A stretch of DNA of 64,000 nucleotides from DASZTV01 sp035548055 (GCA_035548055.1 DASZTL010000061.1:1-64000); one strand, 5' to 3'. Positions 1 through 11,551 are shown, numbered from the stretch's first letter. Made by a program: numbers and translations. Notes: generated by a model not told the origin, from the sequence alone.

Positions 1-35
1 AGGGCCTGAACCAGGTGCGGAAGGTGTTCGCGTGA
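1..35 (+). CDS. sufS: Cysteine desulfurase SufS, last ten codons only
   Basis: Partial gene entering from the left edge. Reading from base 3 gives GLNQVRKVFA and a TGA stop at 33-35, which resembles the usual C-terminus of SufS, the PLP enzyme that takes sulfur from cysteine for Fe-S cluster assembly. The stop overlaps the ATG of the next gene (sufU), the normal sufS-sufU arrangement in actinobacteria and Firmicutes. The identification rests on the short tail plus the neighbours; the catalytic part lies outside the window. Confidence 0.75.
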   Translation, partial: GLNQVRKVFA

Positions 36-490
36 TGACCGCTCCCGATCAGCTGTACCAGGAGATCATCCTGGATCACTACAAGCACCCGCACGGGCGT
101 GGCCTGCGCGAGCCGTACCAGGCCGAGGCGCACCACGTGAACCCGACGTGCGGCGACGAGGTGACCCTTCGGGTACAGATGCGCGACGGCGTGGTGGAGG
201 ACGTGTCGTACGACGGCATGGGCTGCTCGATCAGCCAGGCCGCGGCCAGCGTGCTCTACGAGCTGGTGCACGGCCGGCGGCTGGGCGACGCGATGGCGCG
301 GCACGAGGCGTTCGTCACCCTGATGTCCGAACGGGGCCAGGCCGAACCGGACGAAGAGCTGCTGGAGGACGCGATCGCGTTCGCGGGCGTCGCCAAGTAC
401 CCGGCTCGGGTCAAGTGCGCGCTGCTACCGTGGATGGCGTTCAAGGACGCCGCCGCACGTGCGTCGGCGGCAGTAGGGGGCGAGGCATGA
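35..490 (+). CDS. sufU: SufU, sulfur-transfer Fe-S assembly protein
   Basis: SufU accepts persulfide sulfur from SufS and passes it to the SufBCD scaffold; it acts in the cytosol. The 151-residue protein carries the three conserved cysteines C39, C64 and C128 and the aspartate D41 (motif PTCGDE) that together hold zinc in this family, and it has the usual SufU insertion relative to IscU. ATG 35 is chosen because it overlaps the sufS stop as TGATG; a GTG one codon upstream is possible. The 3' end overlaps sufT as ATGA. In M. tuberculosis the equivalent gene is Rv1465. Length and motifs are normal. Confidence 0.95.
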   Translation: MTAPDQLYQEIILDHYKHPHGRGLREPYQAEAHHVNPTCGDEVTLRVQMRDGVVEDVSYDGMGCSISQAAASVLYELVHGRRLGDAMARHEAFVTLMSERGQAEPDEELLEDAIAFAGVAKYPARVKCALLPWMAFKDAAARASAAVGGEA

Positions 491-813
491 CCACAGCACT
501 GGCCGACATCGAAGAGGCTCTGAAGGACGTCGTCGACCCGGAGCTGGGCATCAACGTGGTCGACCTCGGCCTGGTCTACGGCATCCACGTCGACGACGAC
601 AACGTCGCCACCGTCGACATGACGCTGACCTCGGCGGCGTGCCCGCTGACCGACGTGATCGAGGACCAGGCGCGGCAGGCGCTGTGCGGCGGTCCCGGTC
701 CGGGTCTGGTCTCCGACGTCCGGATCAACTGGGTCTGGATGCCGCCGTGGGGGCCGGACAAGATCACCCCCGAGGGCCGCGAGCAGCTCGCCGCACTCGG
801 TTTCAACGTCTGA
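487..813 (+). CDS. sufT: SufT/DUF59 Fe-S maturation protein
   Basis: A 108-residue MIP18/DUF59 protein, an accessory factor in Fe-S protein maturation. It shows the family hallmarks DVVDPELGINVVDLGLVYG near residues 14-32 and the conserved motif TSAACPLTDVIEDQ near 52-65 with the reactive cysteine. The ATG at 487 overlaps the sufU stop (ATGA), so the two are probably translationally coupled as the last genes of the suf operon. It corresponds to Rv1466 in M. tuberculosis. Its last 11 bases overlap the convergent MFS gene on the other strand. Confidence 0.93.
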   Translation: MTTALADIEEALKDVVDPELGINVVDLGLVYGIHVDDDNVATVDMTLTSAACPLTDVIEDQARQALCGGPGPGLVSDVRINWVWMPPWGPDKITPEGREQLAALGFNV

Positions 814-2152
814 CGGAGATCCTGCCGGCCAGGACCATCCCGAGCGCGGCGACCGTTGCCAATCCGATGTCCGCGACGACTGCCGCCGCGCTGAGGTTGT
901 GTACACCGAACGCCGTGATCACGGCTCCGGCACCTGCGATCCCCACGACGCTCCCTGTCATGTCGCTGATCTGAAGGGCGGCAGAGTTCGCTCCTTGCTC
1001 TGCCTCGGGGGAAAGCTCGAGGACCAGTACGGCGACGAGCGTGATCGCCAAGCCCATGCCCGCACCGGCAACCGTCCAGATCGGCACCGCGAGCCACAAC
1101 GAGGTCTGGTGCACGTCAATCACGACCAGCGCCGCCACTCCGGCGGCCACGAGCGCGAACCCGGCCCGGACGAGGGCGACGCGGCGTCCGACGCTACGGC
1201 CCTGCAACCAGGAGCCCGCAGCCCAGCCGAGCGCTGCAAGCGTCAGCGGAATCCCGACGACTCGTGGTGATCCGCCGTGGACGCGGGTGAGCGTCAGGGG
1301 AAGGTACGCCTCAGCACCGAAGAAGGCGCACGTGATGACTCCGCGCAGGGCCACCACCGCCGGCAGCCCGTGGGCGAGGCGCAGTGACCCCGCAGGCAGG
1401 AGGCGACGCAGTGGCCGGAAGCCGACCGCGACGCCTGCCACGGCCAGTGGGGCGCCGCGCCAGTCGAGCAGCTGGACGGCGAGCTGAAGCAGGCCAAGCG
1501 CGGCGGCGAGCCGGAAGCCATCGGACGGTCGAGCTGTCGGATGTGCCGCGGCCGGTCGCGGCTCGAGCGTGCGAAGGACGGGAACGAGAAGGAGGGTCCC
1601 GCCCAACGCGATCGGCGCGATTCCCGCGAAGACCCACCGCCAGCCGAGCGAATCAGTGACGATGCCCGCCAGAGCCGGGCCGACGAGGGCGGGCACCACC
1701 CACGCTGTCGACAGCAAGGCGAACACCTTGGGTCGCATCGACGCGGGAAACGCCCGTGCGACGAGGACATACAGCGCGACGATGATGCTCCCGCCGCCGA
1801 GCCCTTGCAGAACACGGCCGACCAGGAACACGGCGATGTCGGGTGCCGCCGACGCGACGAGGAGACCGGCCGCAAACAGGCCGAGGCCGCCGAGGAGGGC
1901 CGGCCCGGGCCCCTGCCGGTCGGCACGACGCCCGGCGTCGACCATGCCGACGACGTCCGCGAGCAGGTACGCGGTGAATCCCCAGCTGTAATAGCGGGCG
2001 CCGTTCAGGGCGTGAGCGACCGTCGGCATCACGGTCGCGACCGCCATTGCCTCTATGGCGACCACCGTCATCACGATGGTCACGCCAGTTAGGGGCAGCC
2101 AGTACTGCCGGGCGAAGATCCGTGGTTGAGCTGCTTCCCCCTCCGCCGACAT
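803..2152 (-). CDS. MFS transporter
   Basis: A 449-residue polytopic protein of the major facilitator superfamily with about 12-14 hydrophobic segments, starting with a short cytoplasmic N-terminus and a first helix near residues 18-40. Arg-Pro-rich loops follow the sixth helix, and GRVLQGLGGGSIIVALYV (about 113-130) resembles the drug/proton antiporter motif region. The loop 2-3 motif A is degenerate (DAGRRADRQGP). Family members export small molecules or drugs; the substrate cannot be told. It is transcribed toward sufT and overlaps its end by 11 bp, and lies divergently from the ABC-F gene with 98 bp between starts. Confidence 0.85.
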   Translation of the reverse strand: MSAEGEAAQPRIFARQYWLPLTGVTIVMTVVAIEAMAVATVMPTVAHALNGARYYSWGFTAYLLADVVGMVDAGRRADRQGPGPALLGGLGLFAAGLLVASAAPDIAVFLVGRVLQGLGGGSIIVALYVLVARAFPASMRPKVFALLSTAWVVPALVGPALAGIVTDSLGWRWVFAGIAPIALGGTLLLVPVLRTLEPRPAAAHPTARPSDGFRLAAALGLLQLAVQLLDWRGAPLAVAGVAVGFRPLRRLLPAGSLRLAHGLPAVVALRGVITCAFFGAEAYLPLTLTRVHGGSPRVVGIPLTLAALGWAAGSWLQGRSVGRRVALVRAGFALVAAGVAALVVIDVHQTSLWLAVPIWTVAGAGMGLAITLVAVLVLELSPEAEQGANSAALQISDMTGSVVGIAGAGAVITAFGVHNLSAAAVVADIGLATVAALGMVLAGRISVRR

Positions 2153-2250
2153 CGCTCCATCCTCGTAGACTTGGCCGGGTGACGGACTAGAGCGAGGCCG
2201 ACGCGATGCGCGTCGTACCAGCCCGCCTGTCGTCCACTTGAGGAGTTCCA

Positions 2251-3837
2251 GTGCTCACCGCCAACGGTGTCGAGCTTCGCGCCGGCGCCCGCCTTCTCCT
2301 CGACGCCGCAACGTTCCGGGTCGCAGACGGCGACCGGGTCGGGCTCGTCGGCCGTAACGGGGCCGGCAAGACCACGCTGGCTCGGGTGTTGGCGGGCGAG
2401 GGCCTTCCAGCCGCGGGCTCGGTCGAGCATCGCGGCACCGTCGGCTATCTGCCGCAGGACCCACGTACCGGTGATCTCGAGGTGCTGGCGCGGGACCGCA
2501 TCCTGTCGGGGCGCGGGATGGACGTCGTGATGGCGGACCTGCGCGCCGCCGAACAGGAGATGGCAGCGGGGGATGAGCGCGCGATCAAGCGGTACGGCGC
2601 TGCCCAGGAGCGCCTTCATGTGCTGGGCGGGTACGCGGCGGAGGCGGAGGCGGCGTCGGTCGCGGCAAGCCTGGGGCTGCCGGACCGGGTCCTCGGTCAA
2701 CCGCTCCGGACGCTGTCGGGCGGACAGCGGCGCCGGGTGGAGCTCGCCCGGATCTTGTTCAGCGGCGCCGACACGCTGCTCCTCGACGAGCCGACCAACC
2801 ATCTCGATGCCGACTCGATCGTCTGGTTGCGGGACTTCCTTCGCAGCCACCGTGGCGGCCTCGTCGTGATCAGCCACGATGTCGAGCTGCTCGAGGTGAC
2901 GGTCAACAAGGTCTTTCACCTGGATGCCACTCGGGGCGCACTCGACATCTACAACGTCGGCTGGAAGGCCTACCTCACGCAACGCGAGACCGACGAGCGC
3001 CGACGTAAGCGAGAGCGGGCCAACGCCGAGAAGAAGGCGGCGGTCCTCAGCGCCCAGGCCGATCGAATGCGGGCGAAGGCGACGAAAGCGGTCGCCGCAC
3101 AGCAGATGGCCCGCCGCGCTGAACGCCTGCTCGCCGACCTCGAGCCGGAACGACAGAAGGACCGGGTGGCGCGGCTGCGCTTTCCGGAGCCGGCATCCTG
3201 CGGTCGGGTTCCGCTCACCGCCCGCGAGCTGTCCAAGTCCTACGGTTCGCTCGAGGTCTTCACCGATGTCGACCTCGCGATCGACCGCGGCAGTCGGGTG
3301 GTCGTCCTCGGACTCAACGGCGCCGGCAAGACGACGCTGTTGCGCATCCTCGCCGGCGTCGAGGCTCCCGACACCGGCAAGGTCGAGCCCGGTCACGGGT
3401 TGCGTCTGGGCTACTACGCGCAGGAGCACGAGACCCTCGACCCCGGCGCGAGCCTGCTCGCGAACCTTGCCGCTGCGGCTCCGGATCTGCCCGAGGTCGA
3501 GCAGCGGCGGGTGCTGGGGTCCTTCCTGTTCACCGGCGATGTCGTGCAGCAGCTCGCCGGCACGCTCTCCGGCGGGGAGAAGACCAGGCTGGCGCTGGCC
3601 CGCCTGGTCGTGTCGAGCGCCAACGTGCTGTTGCTCGACGAGCCGACGAACAACCTCGACCCGGCGAGTCGCGAGCAGGTGCTCGACGCCTTGCGGTCGT
3701 ACAAGGGCGCGATCGTGCTCGTCACCCACGACGAGGGCGCCGTCAGCGCGCTCGACCCGCAGCGGGTGCTCCTGCTGCCGGACGGTGTCGAGGACCACTG
3801 GAGCGCAGAGCTTGCTGACCTGATCGCGCTTGCGTGA
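2251..3837 (+). CDS. ABC-F family ATPase (ribosome-associated type)
   Basis: Two ABC ATPase domains without membrane segments, 528 residues. Walker A motifs lie near residues 33 and 353, signature motifs LSGGQRRRVELAR near 154 and LSGGEKTRLALAR near 438, and Walker B LLLDEPTN near 176 and 460. A basic, charged linker (about 245-310) joins the domains, as in ABC-F proteins that bind the ribosomal E site and either tune translation or protect against antibiotics. Position next to the small HTH gene and near suf and acn matches Rv1473, a member of the WhiB7 regulon in M. tuberculosis. GTG start with GAGGAG 7 nt upstream. Resistance role is inference. Confidence 0.92.
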   Translation: MLTANGVELRAGARLLLDAATFRVADGDRVGLVGRNGAGKTTLARVLAGEGLPAAGSVEHRGTVGYLPQDPRTGDLEVLARDRILSGRGMDVVMADLRAAEQEMAAGDERAIKRYGAAQERLHVLGGYAAEAEAASVAASLGLPDRVLGQPLRTLSGGQRRRVELARILFSGADTLLLDEPTNHLDADSIVWLRDFLRSHRGGLVVISHDVELLEVTVNKVFHLDATRGALDIYNVGWKAYLTQRETDERRRKRERANAEKKAAVLSAQADRMRAKATKAVAAQQMARRAERLLADLEPERQKDRVARLRFPEPASCGRVPLTARELSKSYGSLEVFTDVDLAIDRGSRVVVLGLNGAGKTTLLRILAGVEAPDTGKVEPGHGLRLGYYAQEHETLDPGASLLANLAAAAPDLPEVEQRRVLGSFLFTGDVVQQLAGTLSGGEKTRLALARLVVSSANVLLLDEPTNNLDPASREQVLDALRSYKGAIVLVTHDEGAVSALDPQRVLLLPDGVEDHWSAELADLIALA

Positions 3838-3923
3838 TGATCATGGGGTTAGTCAGGCGCAACCCGGGTGATACCTGGGGGGAACGAGATTCGGGGGATC
3901 GGGCCGAAATACGGAGGTAGGCC

Positions 3924-4133
3924 GTGGCAGAGCTGAAGAAGGGGAGCCGGGTGACCGGCGGTGAGCGGGACAAGTTGTCCGCCACCCTGCGGAAGCGCTA
4001 CGACAGCGGGGCGAGCATTCGCGAGCTTGCGGCGTCGACCGGCCGTTCCTACGGTTTCGTCCATCGGATTCTCAGCGAGTCGGGTGCCAGCCTCAGAGGG
4101 CGTGGCGGCGCGACCAGACGCAAGCGGGCATAG
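3924..4133 (+). CDS. Small helix-turn-helix protein (Rv1473A-like)
   Basis: A 69-residue basic protein. After a Lys/Arg-rich start, residues about 22-50 form a helix-turn-helix (SGASIRELAASTGRSYGFVH), and the C-terminus RGRGGATRRKRA is strongly basic. This is a widespread actinobacterial family; the M. tuberculosis counterpart Rv1473A also sits directly after the ABC-F gene. It likely binds DNA, but no target is known from the sequence. GTG start preceded by GGAGGT at 9 nt. It is 86 bp downstream of the ABC-F stop, so it may have its own promoter. Confidence 0.85.
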   Translation: MAELKKGSRVTGGERDKLSATLRKRYDSGASIRELAASTGRSYGFVHRILSESGASLRGRGGATRRKRA

Positions 4134-4161
4134 CTGGCAGGGGGCCTGAGACACTGGGTGC

Positions 4162-5313
4162 ATGGATCTCGCCCTCAGTGCTGAGCAGGAAGCCGCGCGA
4201 CGCTCCGTCCGCGAGTGGGTCGACGCCGTGGTGGCGCCGGCCGCCATCCGCAACGACCGCGAGGAGCGGTTTCCGCAAGAGGCGCTCGACGGGCTGAAGC
4301 GTGACGGCTGGATCGGCCTGACCATCCCCGAGCAGTACGGCGGCGGCGGCGCGGACCCCTTGACCTACTGCCTCGTGATCGAGGAGCTGGGACGCGGCGA
4401 CGCCAACGTGAGGTCGATCCTGTCGGTGCATCTCGGGCTCGTCGCCGGCTCGATCGGACGATGGGGCACCGAGGCACAGAAGCAGCAGTGGCTGCCGAGG
4501 ATGGCATCGGGGGAGGCGCTCGGCTGCTTCTGCCTGACCGAGCCCGATCACGGCTCCGATCCGGCCGCCCTCGAGTCGACCGCCGTACGCGAAGGTGACA
4601 GCTACCGGATCAACGGCTCCAAGATCTTCATCACCAACGGTGACATCGCGGGGGTCGCGCTTGTCATGGCCCGCACCGGCGGACCGGGGGCGAGGGGCGT
4701 GTCCGCGTTCCTGGTCCAATGTGACGCCCCCGGCTTCAACCCCAAGCCGATCCACGGCAAGCTCGGCCTGCGTTCGTGTGACACCGCCGAGATCGCTCTC
4801 GACGACGTCGTCGTACCGGCGTCCGCCCGGCTCGGCGAGGAAGGCGATGGCATCAAGGTCGCCCTCTCCGCCCTCGACGACGGCCGGATGTCGCTTGCGG
4901 CCTCCTGCACCGGCCTGGCGCAGAATGCGCTCGAGGTCATGACGGCCTACGCGACCCAACGCACGCAGTTCGACCGGCCCATCGCCGGCTTCCAGCTGAT
5001 CCAGGAGCTGATCGCGGACACTGCGGTCGAGGTCGAAGCGGCACGGCTGCTGACGTGGCGGGTGGCCGACCTCAAGATGAGAGGCGAGAAGTACACGCTG
5101 GCGGCCTCGATGGCGAAGTACTACGCCTCGGAAGCGTCGGTCCGTGCCGCCAACGCGGCGGTGCAGGTTCACGGTGGCTACGGGTACGTCGACGAGTTCG
5201 TCGTCGGCAAGCTGCTGCGGGATGCTCGGGTCACGACGCTGTACGAAGGCACCTCGCAGGTGCAGAAGCTGCTGATCGGCCGCGCCGTGACCGGTATCTC
5301 CGCCTTCACCTGA
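4162..5313 (+). CDS. Acyl-CoA dehydrogenase
   Basis: A 383-residue FAD enzyme that oxidises an acyl-CoA to the 2-enoyl-CoA. The N-terminal helical, middle beta and C-terminal helical domains are all present. The FAD-contact motif CLTEPDHGSDPA is near residue 120-131 and the C-terminal LYEGTSQVQKLLIGR near 361-375 contains the glutamate used as catalytic base in MCAD/SCAD-type enzymes. The HGGYGY motif precedes it. Length is typical. Chain-length preference cannot be read. It starts 28 bp after the HTH gene, on the same strand, and is not part of the mycobacterial suf-acn block as I remember it. Confidence 0.93.
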   Translation: MDLALSAEQEAARRSVREWVDAVVAPAAIRNDREERFPQEALDGLKRDGWIGLTIPEQYGGGGADPLTYCLVIEELGRGDANVRSILSVHLGLVAGSIGRWGTEAQKQQWLPRMASGEALGCFCLTEPDHGSDPAALESTAVREGDSYRINGSKIFITNGDIAGVALVMARTGGPGARGVSAFLVQCDAPGFNPKPIHGKLGLRSCDTAEIALDDVVVPASARLGEEGDGIKVALSALDDGRMSLAASCTGLAQNALEVMTAYATQRTQFDRPIAGFQLIQELIADTAVEVEAARLLTWRVADLKMRGEKYTLAASMAKYYASEASVRAANAAVQVHGGYGYVDEFVVGKLLRDARVTTLYEGTSQVQKLLIGRAVTGISAFT

Positions 5314-5385
5314 TCGGCATCCGATTTCGTCTCGCCGGAAGGCTTTCGCCGCCGAGGGTGTTGTGTCCGACGGAGGACTGACTGA

Positions 5386-7302
5386 ATGTCGATGAACGGG
5401 CCGCTCGGCGGCATGCACATGGCGATGTCCTTTCGCCGTGACAGCTCGGTGGTCGATGCCGAGCTGCCCCCCGGCACGCTGCGCCGGATCGTGCGTTTCG
5501 CGGCGCCGTACCGAGGCATGCTCGGATGGTTCCTGCTGCTGATCGTGATCGACGCCGTCATCGGCGCGATCAACCCGTTGATCTTCAAGGCGATCCTGGA
5601 CAAGGGCATCGGTCACGGCCGGGTGGGCTTGACCGAGGCGCTTGCCGGAGTGGTGGCGCTGCTCGCTGTCCTCGATGCCGCCATCTCGTTGACCAGCCGG
5701 TGGTTCTCCGCCCGGATCGGCGAGGGCCTGATCTACGACATGCGGTCACAGGTCTTCGAGCACATCCAGCGGATGCCCATCGCCTTCTTCACGCGTACCC
5801 AGACCGGCGCCCTGATCAGCCGGATCAACAATGACGTTCTCGGCGCCCAGCAAGCCTTCACCGGAACCCTGTCCAACGTCGTCAGCAACGTCATCAGCGT
5901 GGCGATCGTCCTGGGGGCGATGTTCTACCTGTCCTGGCAGATCACTTTGCTGGCGCTCGTACTGCTGCCGCTGTTCATCATCCCGGCCCGGCTGATGTCG
6001 GGCCGTCTGCAGCGCATCACGCGAGAGAGCTACGCGCTCAACGCCGAGATGTCGACGCAGATGTCCGAACGGTTCAACGTCGCGGGCGCGCTCCTGGTGA
6101 AGCTCTTCGGCCGTCCTGCAGACGAGGACCGGCTCTTTCGCACGAAGGCCAGGCGGGTGGCCGACATCGGCGTCCAGCAGGCGATGTACGCGCGCATCTT
6201 CCTCGTCGCGCTGTCGCTGGTTGCCGCGCTCGCGACGGCCCTGGTCTACGGCCTCGGCGGCCGGCTTGCCATTCACGGTGCCCTGACCGTCGGGACCGTC
6301 GTTGCGCTCACCGCCTTCCTCAACCGGCTCTACGGCCCGCTCACGTCGCTGTCGAATGTGCAGGTTGACGTGATGACCGCGCTGGTCAGCTTCGACCGGG
6401 TGTTCGAGGTACTCGATCTGCCACCCGCGATCGCAGACGCGCCCGACGCATCGCCGCTCTACGTACCGGCTAACGAGGCCGTCGCCGTTGAGTTCGATCA
6501 TGTCGACTTCAGCTACCCGACCGCAGCGGAGGTGTCGCTCGCGTCGCTCGAGTCCGTCGCGATCCTCGACAACTCGCCGGAGCGCCAGGTCCTCCATGAC
6601 GTGACGTTCCGGGTCGAGCCCGGGCAGATGGTCGCTCTCGTGGGGCCGTCAGGCGCAGGCAAGACGACCATCACCCAGCTCGTCACGCGCATGTACGACG
6701 TACGTGCCGGTTCGGTGCGGGTCGGCGGACGCAACGTTCGCGACGTGACGCTCGCATCATTGCGCGATGTCGTCGGCACCGTGACACAGGACGCGCACAT
6801 GTTCCACGAGACGATTCGCGCCAACCTTCTCTACGCCCGACCTGATGCGACCGACGACGAGCTCTGGTCGGCGATCGAGTCGGCGCAGATCGCCGAGCTC
6901 GTCCGTTCGCTGCCGGACGGCCTCGACACCTTGGTCGGCGACCGCGGATATCGGCTTTCCGGCGGCGAGAAGCAGCGCCTGGCGATCGCGCGCTTGCTGC
7001 TCAAGGCGCCCGCCGTGGTGGTGCTCGACGAGGCGACCGCGCACCTCGACTCGGAGTCGGAGTCCGCGGTGCAACGCGCGCTCGCGACGGCTCTGACCGG
7101 CCGCACGTCCCTCGTGATCGCGCACCGGCTGTCGACGATCCGTGAGGCTGACGTGATCCTCGTGATCGACGATGGGCGCGTCGTGGAGCGAGGCCGCCAC
7201 GACGAGCTGCTCGCGGCGGGCGGGCTCTACGCCGAGCTGTACCGTACCCAGTTCGAGCCGCAGAGCGATCCTGTCCCCATCGACAACGTGCTGCCGGCCT
7301 AG
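5386..7302 (+). CDS. ABC transporter, fused permease and ATPase
   Basis: A 638-residue half-transporter with an exporter-type membrane domain (six helices, about residues 40-330) followed by an ATPase domain. Walker A GPSGAGKTT is near 419, signature LSGGEKQRLAIARLL near 523, Walker B VVVLDEATAHLD near 543, and the H-loop IAHRLS near 578. It probably works as a dimer exporting lipids, peptides or drugs. The N-terminus is Met-rich (MSMNGPLGGMHMAMS), so the true start could be one of the inner ATGs. A DUF-like stretch around residues 345-395 lengthens the linker before the ATPase. Confidence 0.92.
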   Translation: MSMNGPLGGMHMAMSFRRDSSVVDAELPPGTLRRIVRFAAPYRGMLGWFLLLIVIDAVIGAINPLIFKAILDKGIGHGRVGLTEALAGVVALLAVLDAAISLTSRWFSARIGEGLIYDMRSQVFEHIQRMPIAFFTRTQTGALISRINNDVLGAQQAFTGTLSNVVSNVISVAIVLGAMFYLSWQITLLALVLLPLFIIPARLMSGRLQRITRESYALNAEMSTQMSERFNVAGALLVKLFGRPADEDRLFRTKARRVADIGVQQAMYARIFLVALSLVAALATALVYGLGGRLAIHGALTVGTVVALTAFLNRLYGPLTSLSNVQVDVMTALVSFDRVFEVLDLPPAIADAPDASPLYVPANEAVAVEFDHVDFSYPTAAEVSLASLESVAILDNSPERQVLHDVTFRVEPGQMVALVGPSGAGKTTITQLVTRMYDVRAGSVRVGGRNVRDVTLASLRDVVGTVTQDAHMFHETIRANLLYARPDATDDELWSAIESAQIAELVRSLPDGLDTLVGDRGYRLSGGEKQRLAIARLLLKAPAVVVLDEATAHLDSESESAVQRALATALTGRTSLVIAHRLSTIREADVILVIDDGRVVERGRHDELLAAGGLYAELYRTQFEPQSDPVPIDNVLPA

Positions 7303-7318
7303 GGTGCCCCCACGTGCG

Positions 7319-7921
7319 ATGCTTGCGCGCGTGGGGGATGACTACTTCTTCGCGGGGCCGGCCGGTCAACCGACCACACCACCATCGACCCTGGCGCACC
7401 AGCCACCATCAGCCGCGCCTGTGTCGAGCGCCAACCTCATCGTCGGAGCCGCGCTTCTCGGCAGCCTGCTGATGCTGGTCGGGTCCTGGGGGCCCTGGCT
7501 CAAACTCAGCGTGTTCGGGTTCAGCGACACGGCCGGCGGTCTTCACAGCGAGATGGACGGGCGCTATGTCCTTGCGCTCGGGATTGCCGGGCTGCTGACC
7601 GCCGGAACGGCCCTGACGTCGGGGCAGTCGAGCCATCAGATCCGCCAGATCTGTGCAGGCGTCCTGACGACCCTCGGGGTCGTGGCCCTGATCATCGTGA
7701 TCCATGAGTGGGTGACGATCTCCGACCACATTCGTCAGTTCAACGCTTTCGCGAAGCCGGTGCTGAGCCAGATCAGCAGCACGTCGCCGAGCGCCGATCC
7801 GTACCTCAGCGCTTTCGACGGCATCCACGTCGCCCGCGGCTGGGGTCTCTGGCTGTCCGGGATCGCGTCGTCCGTCACCGGACTGGCAGGCGCGTACCTG
7901 TTCCTGGTGAAGCAGGTATAG
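7319..7921 (+). CDS. Four-helix membrane protein of unknown function
   Basis: I do not recognise the family. The 200-residue product has a Pro/Ala-rich N-terminus (about 1-35) and four hydrophobic segments near residues 42-65, 82-100, 112-135 and 170-195, with an extracellular-looking loop that is Ser-rich (ISSTSPSADPY). It begins 17 bp after the ABC exporter stop and is likely co-transcribed. The start is uncertain: ATG 7319 or GTG 7331 (VGDDYFFAGPA), neither with a clear ribosome binding site. Confidence 0.75.
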   Translation: MLARVGDDYFFAGPAGQPTTPPSTLAHQPPSAAPVSSANLIVGAALLGSLLMLVGSWGPWLKLSVFGFSDTAGGLHSEMDGRYVLALGIAGLLTAGTALTSGQSSHQIRQICAGVLTTLGVVALIIVIHEWVTISDHIRQFNAFAKPVLSQISSTSPSADPYLSAFDGIHVARGWGLWLSGIASSVTGLAGAYLFLVKQV

Positions 7922-7968
7922 CCGGAACAACTCCGCGACGGCGGCGTCAGGCCGAGCGGATCGGTCCC

Positions 7969-8712
7969 TCAGAACAGGCGGAGCAGCCCACCGTCGACGG
8001 GGATCGCGCATCCGGTGATGTACGACGCGGCAGGGCTCAGCAAGTACGCCGCCGCTCGACCGAACTCGGCGGGGTCGCCGTAGCGACGCAGCGGAATGCC
8101 TTGGGAGTCGCGCTCCTGGGCCGCGGTCGTCGGGGACAGGGCGCGCATCCGGTCGGTGAGGATGCGCCCAGGCAGCAGGCTGACGACGCGGATGCCTGAA
8201 GGACCGAGTTCGTCGGCGAGCTGCTTCGCCCACATCGCGAGTCCGGGTCGCAGCCCGTTCGAGATCTCGAGCCCGCCGATCGGGCTCTTCGCCGAGCTGG
8301 ACAGCACCAGGCCGATCGCCGAGCCGGATCCGAGGTGGGGCACAACCGCGCGGACCATTCGCACCGCGCCTAGGAAGACCGACTCGAACGAGGTGCGCCA
8401 TTGCCCGTCTGTGGCGCCGAGCGCGTTTGTGGCGGGCGGTCCGCCGACGCTGATCAGAGCGCCGTCGAGACGTCCCCAGGCGTCCATGGCGGTGCTGACG
8501 AGGCGCTCAGCCGCCGTGTCGTCACCGTTGTCGGCCGCGACGCCCCGGGCGGCCTCACCGAGTTGAGTGAGGGCGGCGTCGACGGACTCCGGTGAGCGGG
8601 ACGACACGACGACACGGGCACCTTCGGCGACGAGCGCCTGGGCGGTCGCGAAGCCGAGCCCCTTCGTACCGCCCGTGACCAGGAACACCCGATCGGCAAG
8701 CCCCAAATCCAC
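7969..8712 (-). CDS. Short-chain dehydrogenase/reductase
   Basis: A 247-residue SDR with the nucleotide-binding motif TGGTKGLGFATAQAL near residues 14-28 and the expected length. It would use NAD(P)H in the cytosol; substrate unknown. The catalytic region is unusual: a serine run (LSSSAKSP) is followed by EISNGLRPGLAMWAKQLADE, where the usual YxxxK tyrosine is not present although a lysine is. This matches a divergent FabG-like branch known for SNxLRxG in that place. It is downstream of aconitase on the same strand, separated by a palindromic repeat. Confidence 0.85.
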   Translation of the reverse strand: MDLGLADRVFLVTGGTKGLGFATAQALVAEGARVVVSSRSPESVDAALTQLGEAARGVAADNGDDTAAERLVSTAMDAWGRLDGALISVGGPPATNALGATDGQWRTSFESVFLGAVRMVRAVVPHLGSGSAIGLVLSSSAKSPIGGLEISNGLRPGLAMWAKQLADELGPSGIRVVSLLPGRILTDRMRALSPTTAAQERDSQGIPLRRYGDPAEFGRAAAYLLSPAASYITGCAIPVDGGLLRLF

Positions 8713-8723
8713 GGCTAACCCCC

Positions 8724-8784
8724 GGTGATCATGAGCGCAAATTCAAGACACGCCGTACGGATCGAATTAGCGGTCATGATCACC
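8724..8784. repeat. 61-bp palindromic repeat, copy 1
   Basis: Two 21-nt arms (8724-8744 and 8764-8784) flank a 19-nt centre. The arms begin GGTGATCATGA and end TCATGATCACC and match 19 of 21 positions as inverted repeats. The centre contains GACACGCCG. Copies 2 and 3 at 46116 and 47240 share the same 21-19-21 geometry and the same orientation of the centre. It lies 4 bp from the aconitase stop and ahead of the SDR start. It could act as a bidirectional terminator or be a REP/MITE-type element. Confidence 0.88.
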
Positions 8785-8788
8785 TGTA

Positions 8789-11547
<2,759 letters not shown>

Positions 11548-11551
<4 letters not shown>

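Noticed and set aside
4093..5616. A 507-codon minus-strand frame opposite the acyl-CoA dehydrogenase
   Set aside because: High-GC antisense shadow; composition and lack of motifs argue against coding.
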